The notes beneath the pieces are model-generated. The model did not search any database. It saw only the letters and a program-made list of their open reading frames with translations, and was not told the origin of the DNA. Positions 50,650 through 61,159 of a DNA stretch of 64,000 bases are shown here, one piece after another. Location of the stretch: the NCBI RefSeq assembly GCF_003113495.2, contig NZ_CP084506.1, forward strand, positions 1,674,001 through 1,738,000, read 5' to 3'. The translations under genes were made by a program, and so were the position numbers. This DNA is from Edwardsiella tarda ATCC 15947 = NBRC 105688 (GTDB taxonomy: Bacteria; Pseudomonadota; Gammaproteobacteria; Enterobacterales; Enterobacteriaceae). Position 1 is the first letter of the stretch; the number at the start of each line of letters is the position of its first letter.

Positions 50650-50677
50650 AAAGCGCGGCCAAGGCCGCGCTTTTTTA
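50650..50677 (+). terminator. Intrinsic terminator after prc
   Basis: AAGCGCGGCC / GGCCGCGCTT arms followed by TTTTTT, about 30 bases after the prc stop. Confidence 0.88.
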
Positions 50678-50784
50678 TGCCGGCATTAACATCCCCACCG
50701 ATGGAGGAGGACAGCAACCGTTTTGGGCTGTGCTTATTGTCTTGGACGTTAACGCGCTCAGAACAGGCAAAGACGTTGTGTGAG

Positions 50785-51133
50785 GCCCCTATGGGGCGTT
50801 ATCAATACCACCTGTATAGTCGGTGTTTTTTTACCTCTTGAGTCCTTCCTGCGAGGTGAGGGGGCCGTCATCGCGCTAGCGTGTCGGGCGGTTAGCGGGG
50901 CGCACCCTCGCTCTCTTCTGCGTTGATAGGCTCGGCGATCGCCTGCACAGCCATTCCCGCCTGGTTATGCGTCCCAGAGCGCTTACGCAGCATCGCGAGA
51001 AGGCCTCACGTCTGGCCGATGGCCGGATGACGCGCACGCGCTCTCCACCCCCGTTGTCCTCCCTGCATGGGGAGGAGCACAGCCGCTGCGGCGACTGGCA
51101 CACTGTGACGCATCCCTGTCATAGGAGCCGACG
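50785..51133 (+). other. Noncoding stretch before the malS remnant
   Basis: No convincing gene. It holds a GCCCC/GGGGC hairpin (50785-50797), a short hairpin-like sequence ending in seven T (50826-50832), and GGGGAGGAGC at 51069-51078. The last differs by one base from the MalT box consensus GGGGA(T/G)GAGG. In E. coli malS is MalT-controlled, so a decayed promoter would fit, but a single box is weak evidence. Confidence 0.35.
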
Positions 51134-53114
51134 ATGAAATATCCCTTCCTCTGTGCATTACTGATCCCGGGGGCGGTGTGGGCCGATTGGCACGCCCCCG
51201 ATTTCCCGCTGTTTACCTCTTCCGCGGAGGGGGTGTTCAGCGCCGAGCACACCCTGGAGAAGGGGCATGCCGCGCTACGCCTCTATCAGGGCGATCGTTG
51301 CTGGCAACCCGCCGAGGCCATCCGCCTGAATCAGACGCTTTCGTTGGCACCCTGCCAGGGGGAGGCGCTGGACTGGCATCGTTATCGCGCCGGGCTGTAT
51401 CAGGCGCGCATCGATACGCGCTCCGGCACACCGACGCTGACACTTTCGGTACACCCCCAGGCGACGACGAAACTCGCCGTGCGCCGTTGTCCGCGTTGGA
51501 ATGGCGATGCGCTGACGGTGCCCGTCGCGGGTGCCTTTGCCGATGGGACGTCGGTCCGGGATTTCTACAGCGGCCAGATCGTGCCTGTCAAGCAAGGGAC
51601 GGTCACCTTGCAGCCGGCGGCGGGTAGCAACGGCCTGCTATTGCTCGAGTCCGCCGAGACGCGTGGGCCGGCGGCATTCGACTGGCACAATGCGACGGTC
51701 TATTTCGTGCTCGTCGACCGTTTCGCCAACGGTGATCCGAGTAACGATAATAGCTATGGTCGCCATCGGGATGGCCTGCAGGAGATTGGCACCTTTCATG
51801 GCGGCGACTTGCGGGGGTTGACCGCGAAGCTAGACTATCTCCAGCGCCTGGGGGTCAATGCATTATGGATCAGCTCCCCGCTGGAGCAGATCCATGGCTG
51901 GGTCGGTGGTGGTACGAAAGGGGACTTTCCGCACTATGCCTATCACGGCTATTACCCCCTGGATTCTGGTGGATGGGGCGCACCAACGCGGTATCCGGGT
52001 CTTGTTCGATGTGGTGATGAACCATACCGGCTACGCCACCCTGGCCGATATGCAGCAGTATCAGTTTGGCGCGCTCTATCTTAAGGGGGCGGCGCTACAG
52101 CAGACCTTGGGTCAGCACTGGGGGGATTGGCGCCCAGGCGCGGGGCAGAATTGGCATAGCTTTAACGATTACATCGATTTCGGTGATAGTGCCGCCTGGG
52201 AACGGTGGTGGGGCAAGGGCTGGGTACGTAGCGATATCGGCGACTACGACGCTCCCGGCTTCACGGATTTTACCCTGTCGCTCTCCTTCCTGCCCGATGT
52301 CAAGACCGAGTCGACGCAGGCGGTTGGGTTACCGAATTTCTACCGCAATAAGGCTGATACGCGTGCCGTGGCCATTCCCGGCTATACCCCGCGTGACTAC
52401 TTGACGCATTGGCTCAGTCAATGGGTCCGTGAATATGGCATCGATGGTTTCCGGGTCGACACGGCAAAGCATGTCGAGCCGGCGGCGTGGCAGCAGTTGA
52501 AAAACCAGGCCAGCGCCGCGTTGGCGGCGTGGAAACAGGCCCATCCGCAACAGGCGCTGGACGATGCGCCTTTCTGGATGACCGGTGAGGCCTGGGGGCA
52601 TGGCGTGATGCGCAGCGATTACTACCGTCACGGCTTCGATGCGATGATCAACTTCGACTACCAGGAGCAGGCTGAGCAGGCGGCGGACTGCCTGTCCAAC
52701 ATCGATCCGCTGTGGCAGCAGATGGCGCAGAAGTTACAGGCGTTCAACGTGCTCAGCTACCTGTCGTCGCATGATACCCGTCTCTTTCGCGGCGCGGGCA
52801 GTCGGGCCGCCGAGTTGTTACTGTTGACGCCGGGGGCGGTACAAATCTTCTACGGTGATGAGAGCGAGCGTCCGTTAGGGCCGAGTGGCTCGGATCCGTT
52901 GCAGGGTACCCGCTCAGACATGAACTGGGCGGACCTCGATGGCAAAGCGGCGGTGACGCTCGCGCACTGGCAGAAGCTTGGCCAATTTCGGGCCCGTCAT
53001 CCGGCTATCGGCAAGGGGCGCCAGATCGCCGTGCCATGGCCGCAGGGCTATGCGTTTATCCGCGATGATGGGCGAGATCGCGTGATGGTGGTCTGGGCCG
53101 GGAAACGGGAGTAG
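51134..53114 (+). pseudogene. malS: malS periplasmic alpha-amylase, disrupted by an internal deletion
   Basis: The first frame (from 51134) has a signal peptide (MKYPFLCALLIPGAVWA), a carbohydrate-binding-like part and the start of the GH13 barrel up to YAYHGYYPLD (near 51963). It then goes out of frame and ends at 52084. The second frame resumes LVDGAHQRGIRVLFDVVMNH (from about 51967) and runs to 53114 with GFRVDTAKH (nucleophile Asp), GEAWGHGVM and LSSHDTR. In E. coli MalS about 16 residues lie between these blocks, so roughly 47 bases seem lost. Neither half should be an active maltodextrin hydrolase. Confidence 0.88.
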
Positions 53115-53146
53115 ATCCCGCCAATTTGTTACAAAACTTTCCCGAT

Positions 53147-53171
53147 GTTGCCCGCCGACTTGGCGGGCAAC
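53147..53171 (+). terminator. Hairpin after the malS remnant
   Basis: Perfect ten-base arms GTTGCCCGCC / GGCGGGCAAC with a five-base loop, 33 bases after the stop. Only a moderate T content follows. Confidence 0.6.
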
Positions 53172-53200
53172 TAGTTGATTTCTTCGGATGGTGTGTAAAA

Positions 53201-53214
53201 CTTAACCTGTTAAG
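53201..53214 (+). promoter_or_regulatory. Palindrome upstream of htpX
   Basis: CTTAAC-CT-GTTAAG, a perfect inverted repeat 126 bases before the htpX start, flanked by two GTAAA words (upstream at 53194 and downstream near 53226). GTAAA is the half-site of CpxR, which regulates htpX in E. coli, but the spacing here is not the consensus five bases. Confidence 0.35.
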
Positions 53215-53339
53215 GTGGCGAAAATGTAAAGTTTTGTTTCTTTGCCGTCTTATCGAGCCATAACCCTTGAAACCCGCGTAGATGGCCTTACCATCTGATC
53301 ATCGCATAGGGCGAGATGTTTGAGAGGATTGACAACGAT

Positions 53340-54227
53340 ATGATGCGTATTGCTTTGTTCCTGTTGACTAACCTGGCAGTGATGCTGGTGTTCGGTCTGG
53401 TACTGAGCCTGACCGGCATTCAGTCCAGCAGCGTGCAGGGACTGATGATCATGGCGCTGCTGTTTGGCTTTGGCGGCTCTATTGTCTCGCTGCTAATGTC
53501 TAAATGGATGGCGCTGCGCTCCGTCGGGGGCGAGGTGATTGAACAGCCGCGTAACGAAACCGAACGCTGGCTGATGGAGACGGTGCGCCGTCAGGCCCAA
53601 CAGGCGGGCATCGGCATGCCGCAGGTGGCCATCTATCATGCGCCGGATATCAACGCCTTCGCGACCGGCGCGCGGCGCGATGCATCCTTGGTCGCGGTGA
53701 GTACCGGTCTGCTACAGAGCATGAGCCGTGACGAGGCCGAGGCGGTGTTGGCCCATGAGATCAGCCACGTGGCGAATGGGGACATGGTGACCATGACCCT
53801 GGTGCAGGGGGTGGTGAACACCTTCGTTATCTTCATCTCGCGTCTGATCGCTCAGGTGGCGGCGGGGTTCCTCTCCGGCAACCGTGATGAAGGGGAAGGT
53901 GAGAGCAGTGGCAACCCGATGATCTACTTCGCGGTCTCGATGGTACTGGAGCTGGTGTTCGGTATTCTGGCAAGCATCATCACCATGTGGTTCTCGCGTT
54001 ATCGCGAGTTCCGCGCCGATGCCGGCTCGGCCAATCTGGTTGGGCGTGAGAAGATGATCGCGGCGTTGCAACGCCTGAAGACCAGCTACGAGCCGCAGGA
54101 AGCGGGCAGCATGATGGCGTTTTGCATCAACGGGCGCGGCAGCCGTTCCTTTGGTGAGCTGTTCCTGTCGCATCCGCCATTGGATAAGCGTATCGAGGCG
54201 TTGCGCAGCGGCCAGTATCTGAAGTAA
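53340..54227 (+). CDS. htpX: HtpX inner-membrane metalloprotease
   Basis: A 295-residue M48 protease nearly identical in layout to E. coli HtpX (293). Two N-terminal membrane segments ([39 protein letters not shown]) are followed by the zinc motif HEISH in [14 protein letters not shown], two further membrane segments, and the third ligand in EFRADAGSA. It degrades damaged membrane proteins together with FtsH. MMRIALF is the family start, so 53340 is used rather than 53316. Confidence 0.96.
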   Translation: MMRIALFLLTNLAVMLVFGLVLSLTGIQSSSVQGLMIMALLFGFGGSIVSLLMSKWMALRSVGGEVIEQPRNETERWLMETVRRQAQQAGIGMPQVAIYHAPDINAFATGARRDASLVAVSTGLLQSMSRDEAEAVLAHEISHVANGDMVTMTLVQGVVNTFVIFISRLIAQVAAGFLSGNRDEGEGESSGNPMIYFAVSMVLELVFGILASIITMWFSRYREFRADAGSANLVGREKMIAALQRLKTSYEPQEAGSMMAFCINGRGSRSFGELFLSHPPLDKRIEALRSGQYLK

Positions 54228-54275
54228 TGCGCACGCGTGTCCCGCTTCGGCGTGACGTGACGAGCTAAGGCAAAA

Positions 54276-54308
54276 GTACCGCTCACCGCATGGGGGCGGT
54301 ATTTTTTT
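54276..54308 (+). terminator. Intrinsic terminator after htpX
   Basis: TACCGC / GCGGTA arms followed by seven T. The following stretch to 54595 contains no gene that I can support. Confidence 0.8.
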
Positions 54309-54595
54309 GCGTGCAAGGTCAGGTCGCGTGTGGGGTGAGATGCCATCCGTGAGTGGCGCCCCTAAAGGTGCGTCATCGGGGCAGACGTTTACCGGATGGG
54401 CTGCAGTGCACTGGTCGGATGAAGTATCGCTAGGCGGGAGGCGCTAGCGTGAGTGTGAGCGACTCCTCGGCGGGGGGCGCTAACGTGAGCGGGGGGCTTA
54501 GGGAGGCGATGGGGATGACTTCGCCGCGCTATGGCCCGACGCCAGTGGTCGCGACGTCGGGCCCGGGGCGCGCCAAGATGGCGCGTAGGGCGGGG

Positions 54596-57500
54596 TTAAC
54601 TCAGGGTCATCAGGTTGGCGTTGCCGCCGGCCGCCGCGGTATTGATACTCACGGCACGTTCATGAAGCAGTAGTTCCAGCCGCAGTTGGGTTTCACCGTG
54701 GGCCCAGCCTTGCAGCGAGACGATGGCGCCACTCCGGGCGGCAATCTGCCCGTTGAGGGTACGCAGTTGATCGCTGTCGCCATGGTAGATCGCCGCGTCG
54801 AATGGCTGTGCCATCAGCGTGTCCGGTGCGCTGAGTGTGATGCGTGCTGCAACCGTCGGCGGGAGATCCCGCAGTAGCGCGCTATGCAGCGGCGTGTCTG
54901 GCCAGATGACCTGACAGCCGACCGCCATCACCGCCGCCAGTTGGATCAGCGCGTCGCCCTCGTTGCTGGCCATACATAACACACGTTCGCGTGGGACGAA
55001 GATCAGGGTGTTGTGTTCACCGGTCGGTCCGCTCAGCAGGCGAGGGGCGGTCAGACATTGATCGGCGTAGCGCTGACAAAGGATCTGCAGCGCCGGGCGA
55101 TCGGCCGCCCAGTCGCTCAGGGCTTGCAACGGCGACGCTACCTCGGCTCGGTCGTCGTCCGGTTGAGCCGTGGTAGGAGCGGCAGCGCAGGCCAACACGT
55201 TTTCTGGGCTGCGGGCCAGGAGGCGGTAGAGATATAGCGGTCCCCCCGCCTTGGGGCCGGTACCGGATAAGCCCTCGCCGCCGAAGGGTTGCACACCGAC
55301 GACGGCGCCGACGATGTTACGGTTGACGTAGATATTGCCGACATGGGCATTGCTGCTGACGTGGGCAATGGTCTCGTCGATACGCGAATGCACCCCGAGG
55401 GTCAGACCATAGCCCGAGGCGTTGATCTGAGCCAGCAAGGCATCCAACTGCTCGCGGCGGTAGCGCACCACGTGCAGTACCGGGCCGAAGATCTCCTGCT
55501 GCAATGCATCGAGGCTATCCAATTCGATCAGCGTGGGGGGCACGAAGGTACCCCGGGCACGAGGTGGGGCATCGTCAGGTGAGTTATATGCCGCCTGGAA
55601 TACCGGAAACCCCTTAGCCTGCATGGCATGAATATGTTGTTCGATACCGGCCTGCGCCTCGGCGTCGATCAGCGGGCCGATGTCGCAGCTCAAGCGCTCC
55701 GGGTTGCCCAGGCGGTATTCGGCCATGGCGCCGCGCAGCATGGTCAGGGTAGGGTCGGCGATCTCCTCTTGCAGGCAGAGAATGCGTAGGGCGGAGCAAC
55801 GTTGTCCGGCGCTGTCGAATGCAGAGGTGACAACGTCACTTACGACCTGTTCGGTGAGCGCCGATGAGTCGACGATCATCGCGTTGATACCGCCGGTTTC
55901 GGCGATGAGTGGTATTGGCCGCCCCTGAGCATCGAGGCGATCGGCGATGGCGCGTTGTAATAGTTTGGCCACCGCCGTCGACCCGGTAAACATGACGCCG
56001 CGCACCCGCGGATCGTTGACCAATTGGCTGCCCACGGTTTCACCGCGTCCCGGAAGGAGTTGCACCACGCCCGCCGGAACGCCAGCCTGACGTAGGATGG
56101 CGATGGCCTGGGCGGCGATCAGCGGTGTCTGTTCGGCGGGCTTGGCCAGCACGCTGTTGCCAGCGGCCAAGGCGGCGGCGATCTGACCGCTAAAGATGGC
56201 CAGTGGAAAGTTCCACGGGCTGATACAGACGACGCATCCCAAGGGGCGATGGGTCTGGTTATCGAAGTTGGCGCGGATGTGTGCGGCGTAGTAGTGGAGG
56301 AAGTCGACGGCCTCACGGACCTCGGCGATGGCGTTGGCGAAGGTCTTGCCCGCCTCACGGATCAGGATCCCCATCAGCGTCGGCATCTGGCGTTCCATCA
56401 GGGTGGCGGCTCGCTCCAGGATAGCGGCCCGCGCCTGTGGCGGTGTGGCACTCCAGATAGGGGTATGACGCTGTGCATTCGCTAAGGCCTGCTCAACCTC
56501 CTGCTCACTGGCATCACGGGTATAGCCGACGATGTCGCTCGGATCGGCGGGATTCGGCAGGGGGCGTAGCTCGCCTTCGCTGCAAGGTTGTTCCAACAGG
56601 GGCAGCGCCACGAGTCGCTGATGGGCCGTGTTCAATAGGGCGCAGGAGAGCGACGCGAGACGCTGCTCATTGCTCAGATCCAGTCCCGCGGCGTTAACCC
56701 TTTCCGGCGCATACAGATCGCGGGGCAACGGGATCTTCGGATGGGGAAGCCCGGGACGCCCCTCTTGCGTCGTCAGGGCATCCACGGCGGCGACCGGATC
56801 GGCAACTAATTCCTCTAATGGCAAGCTGGCATCGGCGATGCGGTTGACGAAGGAGGTGTTGGCGCCATTCTCCAGCAGGCGGCGCACCAGGTAGGCCAAT
56901 AGTGTCTCATGGGTACCGACGGGGGCGTAGATGCGGCAGGGGCGATTGAGCTTGCCATCGGCGACTTTGCCGACCACTTGCTGGTATAACGGCTCGCCCA
57001 TACCGTGCAGACACTGGAATTCATATTGCCCGGGGTAGTAGTTCTGACCGGCCAGTTGGTAGATGGCGGCCAGGGTGTGGGCATTGTGGGTGGCGAACTG
57101 CGGGTAGATCAGATTGGGTACGCTCAAGAGTTTCTTGGCGCAGGCCAGGTAGGAGACGTCGGTATAGACCTTACGGGTGTAAACCGGGTAGCCCTCCAGC
57201 CCGTCGACCTGGGCGCGCTTGATCTCGCTGTCCCAGTAGGCCCCCTTCACCAGGCGGATCATCAGGCGGTGTTGGCTACGCGTGGCGAGATCGATCAGGT
57301 AGTCGATCACCCAGGGACAACGCTTCTGATAGGCCTGGATCACAAAGCCGATTCCGTTCCAGCCTGCTAACTCGGGCTCATGGCACAAGCGCTCCAACAG
57401 ATCGAGGGAGAGCTCCAGACGGTCGGCCTCCTCGGCATCGATGTTGATCGCGATGTCATATTGGCGTGCCAGTAGGGTGAGCGACTTGAGGGTGGGGTAG

Positions 57501-58543
57501 AGCTCGCTCATCACGCGCTCATACTGGGCACGGCAGTAGCGTGGGTGTAGGGCGGAGAGTTTGATCGAGATCCCCGGCCCCTCATAGATGCCCCGCCCAT
57601 TAGCGGCCTTGCCGATGGCATGGATCGCCTGTTGATAGGCGAGGAGGTAGGCCTGTGCATCGGCGTGGGTCAGCGCCGCTTCACCCAGCATGTCGTAGGA
57701 GTAGCTAAAGCCTTTGGCTTCTAAGCGTTCTGCGTTCGCCAAGGCCTCGGCGATGGTTTCACCGGTGACAAACTGCTCACCCATCAGGCGCATCGCCATG
57801 TCGACGCCCTTGCGGATCAGCGGCTCGCCGCTCTTGCCGATGATACGACTCAGGGCGTGGGCGAGATGGGTCTCGTTATGCGTGGCGACCAACTTGCCGG
57901 TAAACAGGAGCCCCCAGGTGGCGGCATTGACGAAGAGTGAGGGGCTACGGCCGAGGTGGGCCTGCCAGTTCCCGCCGCTGATCTTGTCGCGGATCAACGC
58001 ATCACGCGTCGCCTTATCGGGGATGCGCAACAGCGCCTCGGCCAGGCACATCAACGCAACGCCCTCCTGTGAGGAGAGCGAGAACTCTTGCAGCAGGCTC
58101 TGTACCATACCCGCCCGTCCGCCAATGTTCTTCTGGTTACGCAGTTGCTGCGCGAGGCGGTAGGCCAGTTGATAGGCCCGCTCGGCGAGCGGGGCCGCTA
58201 GCCGGGCTTGTTCGAGCAGCATCGGTACGGCATCGGTTTCTGCACGGCGGTAGGCGGCGGTGATGTTGGCTCGTAACACCGACTGCGGCAGGATCTGTTC
58301 GGCGAAGCTCAGGAAAGGCTGATACGCCTCCGGCGATGACGTCGCCGTCTCGCCTGACGAGAGGGGCTCGAGGCCGGTGGTCGGGAGCTCCGCTGGTAGC
58401 TCACCCTGCTCCAGACGATCCAAATAGCTGAAGATGGCCTGCTTGATCAGCCAGTGCGGCGTACGGTCAATCTGCTTGGCCGCCGCCTTGATACGTTCGC
58501 GGGCGGCGTCATCGAGCTTGACTCCCATGGTTGTCGTTGCCAT
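54596..58543 (-). CDS. putA: PutA bifunctional proline dehydrogenase / P5C dehydrogenase and repressor
   Basis: A 1315-residue trifunctional protein (E. coli 1320). Residues ~1-47 form the ribbon-helix-helix repressor (TTTMGVKLDDAARERIKAAAKQIDRTPHWLIKQAIFSYL). The FAD proline dehydrogenase barrel covers ~260-610 (ISIKLSALHPRY, RLVKGAYWDSEIK). The aldehyde dehydrogenase covers ~650-1120 with the catalytic Cys in GQRCSALRI. It oxidises proline to glutamate at the membrane and represses put genes when proline is absent. The ATG at 58543 has AGGAG eight bases upstream; 58552 is the alternative. Confidence 0.96.
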   Translation of the reverse strand: MATTTMGVKLDDAARERIKAAAKQIDRTPHWLIKQAIFSYLDRLEQGELPAELPTTGLEPLSSGETATSSPEAYQPFLSFAEQILPQSVLRANITAAYRRAETDAVPMLLEQARLAAPLAERAYQLAYRLAQQLRNQKNIGGRAGMVQSLLQEFSLSSQEGVALMCLAEALLRIPDKATRDALIRDKISGGNWQAHLGRSPSLFVNAATWGLLFTGKLVATHNETHLAHALSRIIGKSGEPLIRKGVDMAMRLMGEQFVTGETIAEALANAERLEAKGFSYSYDMLGEAALTHADAQAYLLAYQQAIHAIGKAANGRGIYEGPGISIKLSALHPRYCRAQYERVMSELYPTLKSLTLLARQYDIAINIDAEEADRLELSLDLLERLCHEPELAGWNGIGFVIQAYQKRCPWVIDYLIDLATRSQHRLMIRLVKGAYWDSEIKRAQVDGLEGYPVYTRKVYTDVSYLACAKKLLSVPNLIYPQFATHNAHTLAAIYQLAGQNYYPGQYEFQCLHGMGEPLYQQVVGKVADGKLNRPCRIYAPVGTHETLLAYLVRRLLENGANTSFVNRIADASLPLEELVADPVAAVDALTTQEGRPGLPHPKIPLPRDLYAPERVNAAGLDLSNEQRLASLSCALLNTAHQRLVALPLLEQPCSEGELRPLPNPADPSDIVGYTRDASEQEVEQALANAQRHTPIWSATPPQARAAILERAATLMERQMPTLMGILIREAGKTFANAIAEVREAVDFLHYYAAHIRANFDNQTHRPLGCVVCISPWNFPLAIFSGQIAAALAAGNSVLAKPAEQTPLIAAQAIAILRQAGVPAGVVQLLPGRGETVGSQLVNDPRVRGVMFTGSTAVAKLLQRAIADRLDAQGRPIPLIAETGGINAMIVDSSALTEQVVSDVVTSAFDSAGQRCSALRILCLQEEIADPTLTMLRGAMAEYRLGNPERLSCDIGPLIDAEAQAGIEQHIHAMQAKGFPVFQAAYNSPDDAPPRARGTFVPPTLIELDSLDALQQEIFGPVLHVVRYRREQLDALLAQINASGYGLTLGVHSRIDETIAHVSSNAHVGNIYVNRNIVGAVVGVQPFGGEGLSGTGPKAGGPLYLYRLLARSPENVLACAAAPTTAQPDDDRAEVASPLQALSDWAADRPALQILCQRYADQCLTAPRLLSGPTGEHNTLIFVPRERVLCMASNEGDALIQLAAVMAVGCQVIWPDTPLHSALLRDLPPTVAARITLSAPDTLMAQPFDAAIYHGDSDQLRTLNGQIAARSGAIVSLQGWAHGETQLRLELLLHERAVSINTAAAGGNANLMTLS

Positions 58544-58728
58544 CTCATTCACTCCTTTTCGCTCAGTCTGTCGCGTTCATCATATACGGGAAGCCAACCG
58601 CAGGGGTGGGTGCCTCGCGTCAGTGTTCGCGGGATAGGCCGCCGTTAACGCTGGATAGCGAGGATCGTGGCCATCATTCGGCGCGGATGGTTTATTGCGC
58701 CAATTTGTTTCGCGAAAATATCTATTAT

Positions 58729-58877
58729 GTTGCAACTTTGTGCAACCTTGTTAAGTGCGACCTGGCTTGCAAGTTTGAAAATGAAATTTCCCATGGCAAT
58801 AATGTCATTATAGAAAATGTGGATAATAAGTTGCGCCGATTTTCCGTGCGCACAATCCCAAAATAAAAAAGTGCAAC
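58729..58877 (+). promoter_or_regulatory. putA-putP control region with GTTGCA operators and CRP-like half site
   Basis: PutA of E. coli binds GTTGCA elements. Here the word occurs on the plus strand at 58729-58734, and on the minus strand at 58731-58736 (together the palindrome GTTGCAAC), 58741-58746 and 58872-58877. The stretch is AT-rich, unlike the flanking genes. AAATGTGATCT (about 58884-58894) matches the left half of a CRP site. The arrangement between divergent putA and putP is as in E. coli and Salmonella. Confidence 0.7.
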
Positions 58878-59080
58878 CGAGATAAATGTGATCTGGTACG
58901 GCTTGTGCTCACTTTTCTCTCTGCGTCGAAGGGATTCTGTGTAAATGATGTGTTAAGCGATGGTTATTGCCTATACCTCGCGGCGTGGGGCGGCGACGCG
59001 TAAGATTGCGCAGGCTAGACTCCGACGGTGGCATCCAGGACTGGCCTCGAGTGCCAGACGATAGTTTCAGGAGTACGTTA

Positions 59081-60595
59081 ATGGCTATGAGCACACCCAT
59101 GTTGGTGACATTTTGTATCTACATCTTGGGCATGATCCTGATCGGCTTTTTGGCATGGCGATCGACGAAGAACTTCGATGACTACATTCTCGGTGGGCGT
59201 AGCCTCGGCCCCTTCGTCACTGCGCTATCGGCTGGCGCCTCAGATATGAGCGGGTGGTTGCTGATGGGACTGCCCGGCGCGGTATTCATCGCCGGCATCT
59301 CGGAGAGCTGGATCGCCATCGGCCTGACGCTCGGGGCATGGTTGAACTGGCGGCTGGTGGCCGGGCGCCTGCGGGTACATACCGAGGCGAATAATAATGC
59401 GTTGACACTGCCGGATTACTTTACCGCCCGTTTCGCCGACAACAGTCGTCTGTTGCGTATCATCTCCGCCCTGGTGATCCTGCTCTTTTTCACCATCTAC
59501 TGCGCCTCCGGGATCGTGGCCGGTGCGCGTCTGTTTGAGAGCACCTTCGGCATGAGTTACCAGACGGCGCTATGGGCCGGCGCGGCGGCGACCATCATCT
59601 ATACCTTCATCGGTGGTTTCCTGGCGGTCAGTTGGACCGACACGGTGCAGGCGAGTCTGATGATCTTTGCCCTGATCCTGACACCGGTGATGGTGGTCAT
59701 CGCCGTTGGCGGTTTCGATGAGTCCCTGGCGGTGATCCAACAGAAAAGCATCGAGAACGTCGATATGTTGAAGGGGTTGAATCTGGTCGCCATCCTCTCG
59801 TTGCTCGGTTGGGGGCTGGGCTACTTTGGTCAGCCCCATATCCTGGCGCGCTTTATGGCCGCCGACTCACACTATAGTCTGGTCAATGCGCGTCGCATTA
59901 GCATGACCTGGATGATCCTCTGCCTACTCGGTGCGGTCGCCGTCGGTTTCTTCGGCATCGCCTACTTCAATAACCATCCTGAGCTGGCTGGCGCGGTGGA
60001 GGGCAACGCCGAACGGGTCTTCATTGCGTTGGCTCAGTTGCTGTTTAACCCGTGGATCGCCGGTGTTCTGCTCTCGGCCATCCTGGCGGCGGTGATGTCG
60101 ACCTTAAGCTGTCAGCTGTTGGTATGCTCCAGCGCGATTACCGAGGATCTGTATAAGGCCTTTCTGCGTAAGCAGGCCGGACAGCAGGAGCTGGTATGGG
60201 TCGGGCGGGCGATGGTGCTGGTGGTGGCGCTGGTCGCTATCGCGCTGGCGGCTAACCCGGAAAACCGGGTGCTGGGGTTGGTGAGTTATGCCTGGGCCGG
60301 TTTTGGGGCGGCCTTCGGGCCGGTGGTGATCTGTTCGGTGCTCTGGTCGCGCATGACGCGAAACGGCGCACTGGCCGGGATGATTATCGGTGCCCTCACG
60401 GTGATCGTCTGGAAGCAGTACGCCTGGTTGGGACTGTATGAGATTATCCCCGGCTTCTTCTTTGCGGGCGTGGGGATCGTGCTGGTTAGCCTGTTGGATC
60501 GCGCGCCGTCGGCGGCGGTACAGCGGCGTTTCGCCGAGGCCGACGCCTACTACCGCTCGGCGGAACCCCCTGCGTTACGCCCGGAGTGGGAGTAA
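59081..60595 (+). CDS. putP: PutP sodium/proline symporter
   Basis: A 504-residue sodium:solute symporter (E. coli 502) with about 13 membrane segments. The family words FDDYILGGRSLGPFVTALSAGASDMSGWLLMGLPGA (residues ~28-65) and LLGWGLGYFGQPHILARFMA are present. It imports proline with sodium for PutA. CAGGAG lies 8 bases before the ATG. The gene is divergent from putA across the shared control region. Confidence 0.96.
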   Translation: MAMSTPMLVTFCIYILGMILIGFLAWRSTKNFDDYILGGRSLGPFVTALSAGASDMSGWLLMGLPGAVFIAGISESWIAIGLTLGAWLNWRLVAGRLRVHTEANNNALTLPDYFTARFADNSRLLRIISALVILLFFTIYCASGIVAGARLFESTFGMSYQTALWAGAAATIIYTFIGGFLAVSWTDTVQASLMIFALILTPVMVVIAVGGFDESLAVIQQKSIENVDMLKGLNLVAILSLLGWGLGYFGQPHILARFMAADSHYSLVNARRISMTWMILCLLGAVAVGFFGIAYFNNHPELAGAVEGNAERVFIALAQLLFNPWIAGVLLSAILAAVMSTLSCQLLVCSSAITEDLYKAFLRKQAGQQELVWVGRAMVLVVALVAIALAANPENRVLGLVSYAWAGFGAAFGPVVICSVLWSRMTRNGALAGMIIGALTVIVWKQYAWLGLYEIIPGFFFAGVGIVLVSLLDRAPSAAVQRRFAEADAYYRSAEPPALRPEWE

Positions 60596-60638
60596 CGTCC
60601 CCCTCAGCGCCCGGTCGATACCGGGTGCTGAGGTCGAC

Positions 60639-60669
60639 GCGAGGGCGCGTGAGGGAAGCGCGCCCTCGC
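60639..60669. terminator. Strong hairpin between convergent putP and silE
   Basis: Perfect eleven-base arms GCGAGGGCGCG / CGCGCCCTCGC with a nine-base loop, between the putP stop (60595) and the silE stop (60672). It can serve both strands. Confidence 0.7.
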
Positions 60670-60671
60670 GC

Positions 60672-60974
60672 TTACTCGCGACTGCGCAGTGCTTCGGCAT
60701 CATGCAGTTTCTGATGGTGCTGAATGATCTGCTGATGTGCGCTGGCGCTGCCGTTATCCATCGCCTGATGGGCGATCATCGCGCGTTGATGCGCATCTAG
60801 GGCGTTGATGTCATCCCCGGTCGCGGGCGCTGTCGCCGTTGGCACGGAGGAGAGGCGTTGATGCGCCGCCGCTTGGGCGTTATCCACCTGTTGATGGATA
60901 TCCACTGTGCCGTTGGCCCAGCTGGCGCCGCTGATGCTTAGCATGAAGAGGGTGGTGTAGATCACGAGTTTCAT
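60672..60974 (-). CDS. silE: SilE/PcoE-like periplasmic metal-binding protein, short form
   Basis: A 100-residue exported protein. After the signal peptide (MKLVIYTTLFMLSISGASWA) the mature part reads VDIHQQVDNAQAAAHQR...LDAHQRAMIAHQAMDNGSASAHQQIIQHHQKLHD, which follows SilE closely, including MxxH and HxxM silver/copper-binding motifs. Plasmid SilE has 143 residues with another His/Met block that is missing here. It would buffer Ag+ or Cu+ in the periplasm. It has its own leader with a SilR-box-like site. Confidence 0.85.
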   Translation of the reverse strand: MKLVIYTTLFMLSISGASWANGTVDIHQQVDNAQAAAHQRLSSVPTATAPATGDDINALDAHQRAMIAHQAMDNGSASAHQQIIQHHQKLHDAEALRSRE

Positions 60975-61159
60975 CGGTATGGCTCCAGGTCAGTCAGGTT
61001 AGCCTATGATGCCCACGGCATCGTTCAGGCGAACAAAGGGGGAAGGCGGCGGGAAGCCGCCCCGTCATTCGGTGGGGTGGCCCGTGTTTAAGTGGGCTCA
61101 CTCCCTGCCGATGGGGGCCAGTATAACGAAGCGATCCGCAGCCGCGCGTGACGGGAGCG

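Noticed and set aside
50761..50835. A new small RNA ending in a T-run after prc
   Set aside because: The hairpin before the seven T has only about four pairs and no promoter was recognised; kept only as a note on the intergenic region.
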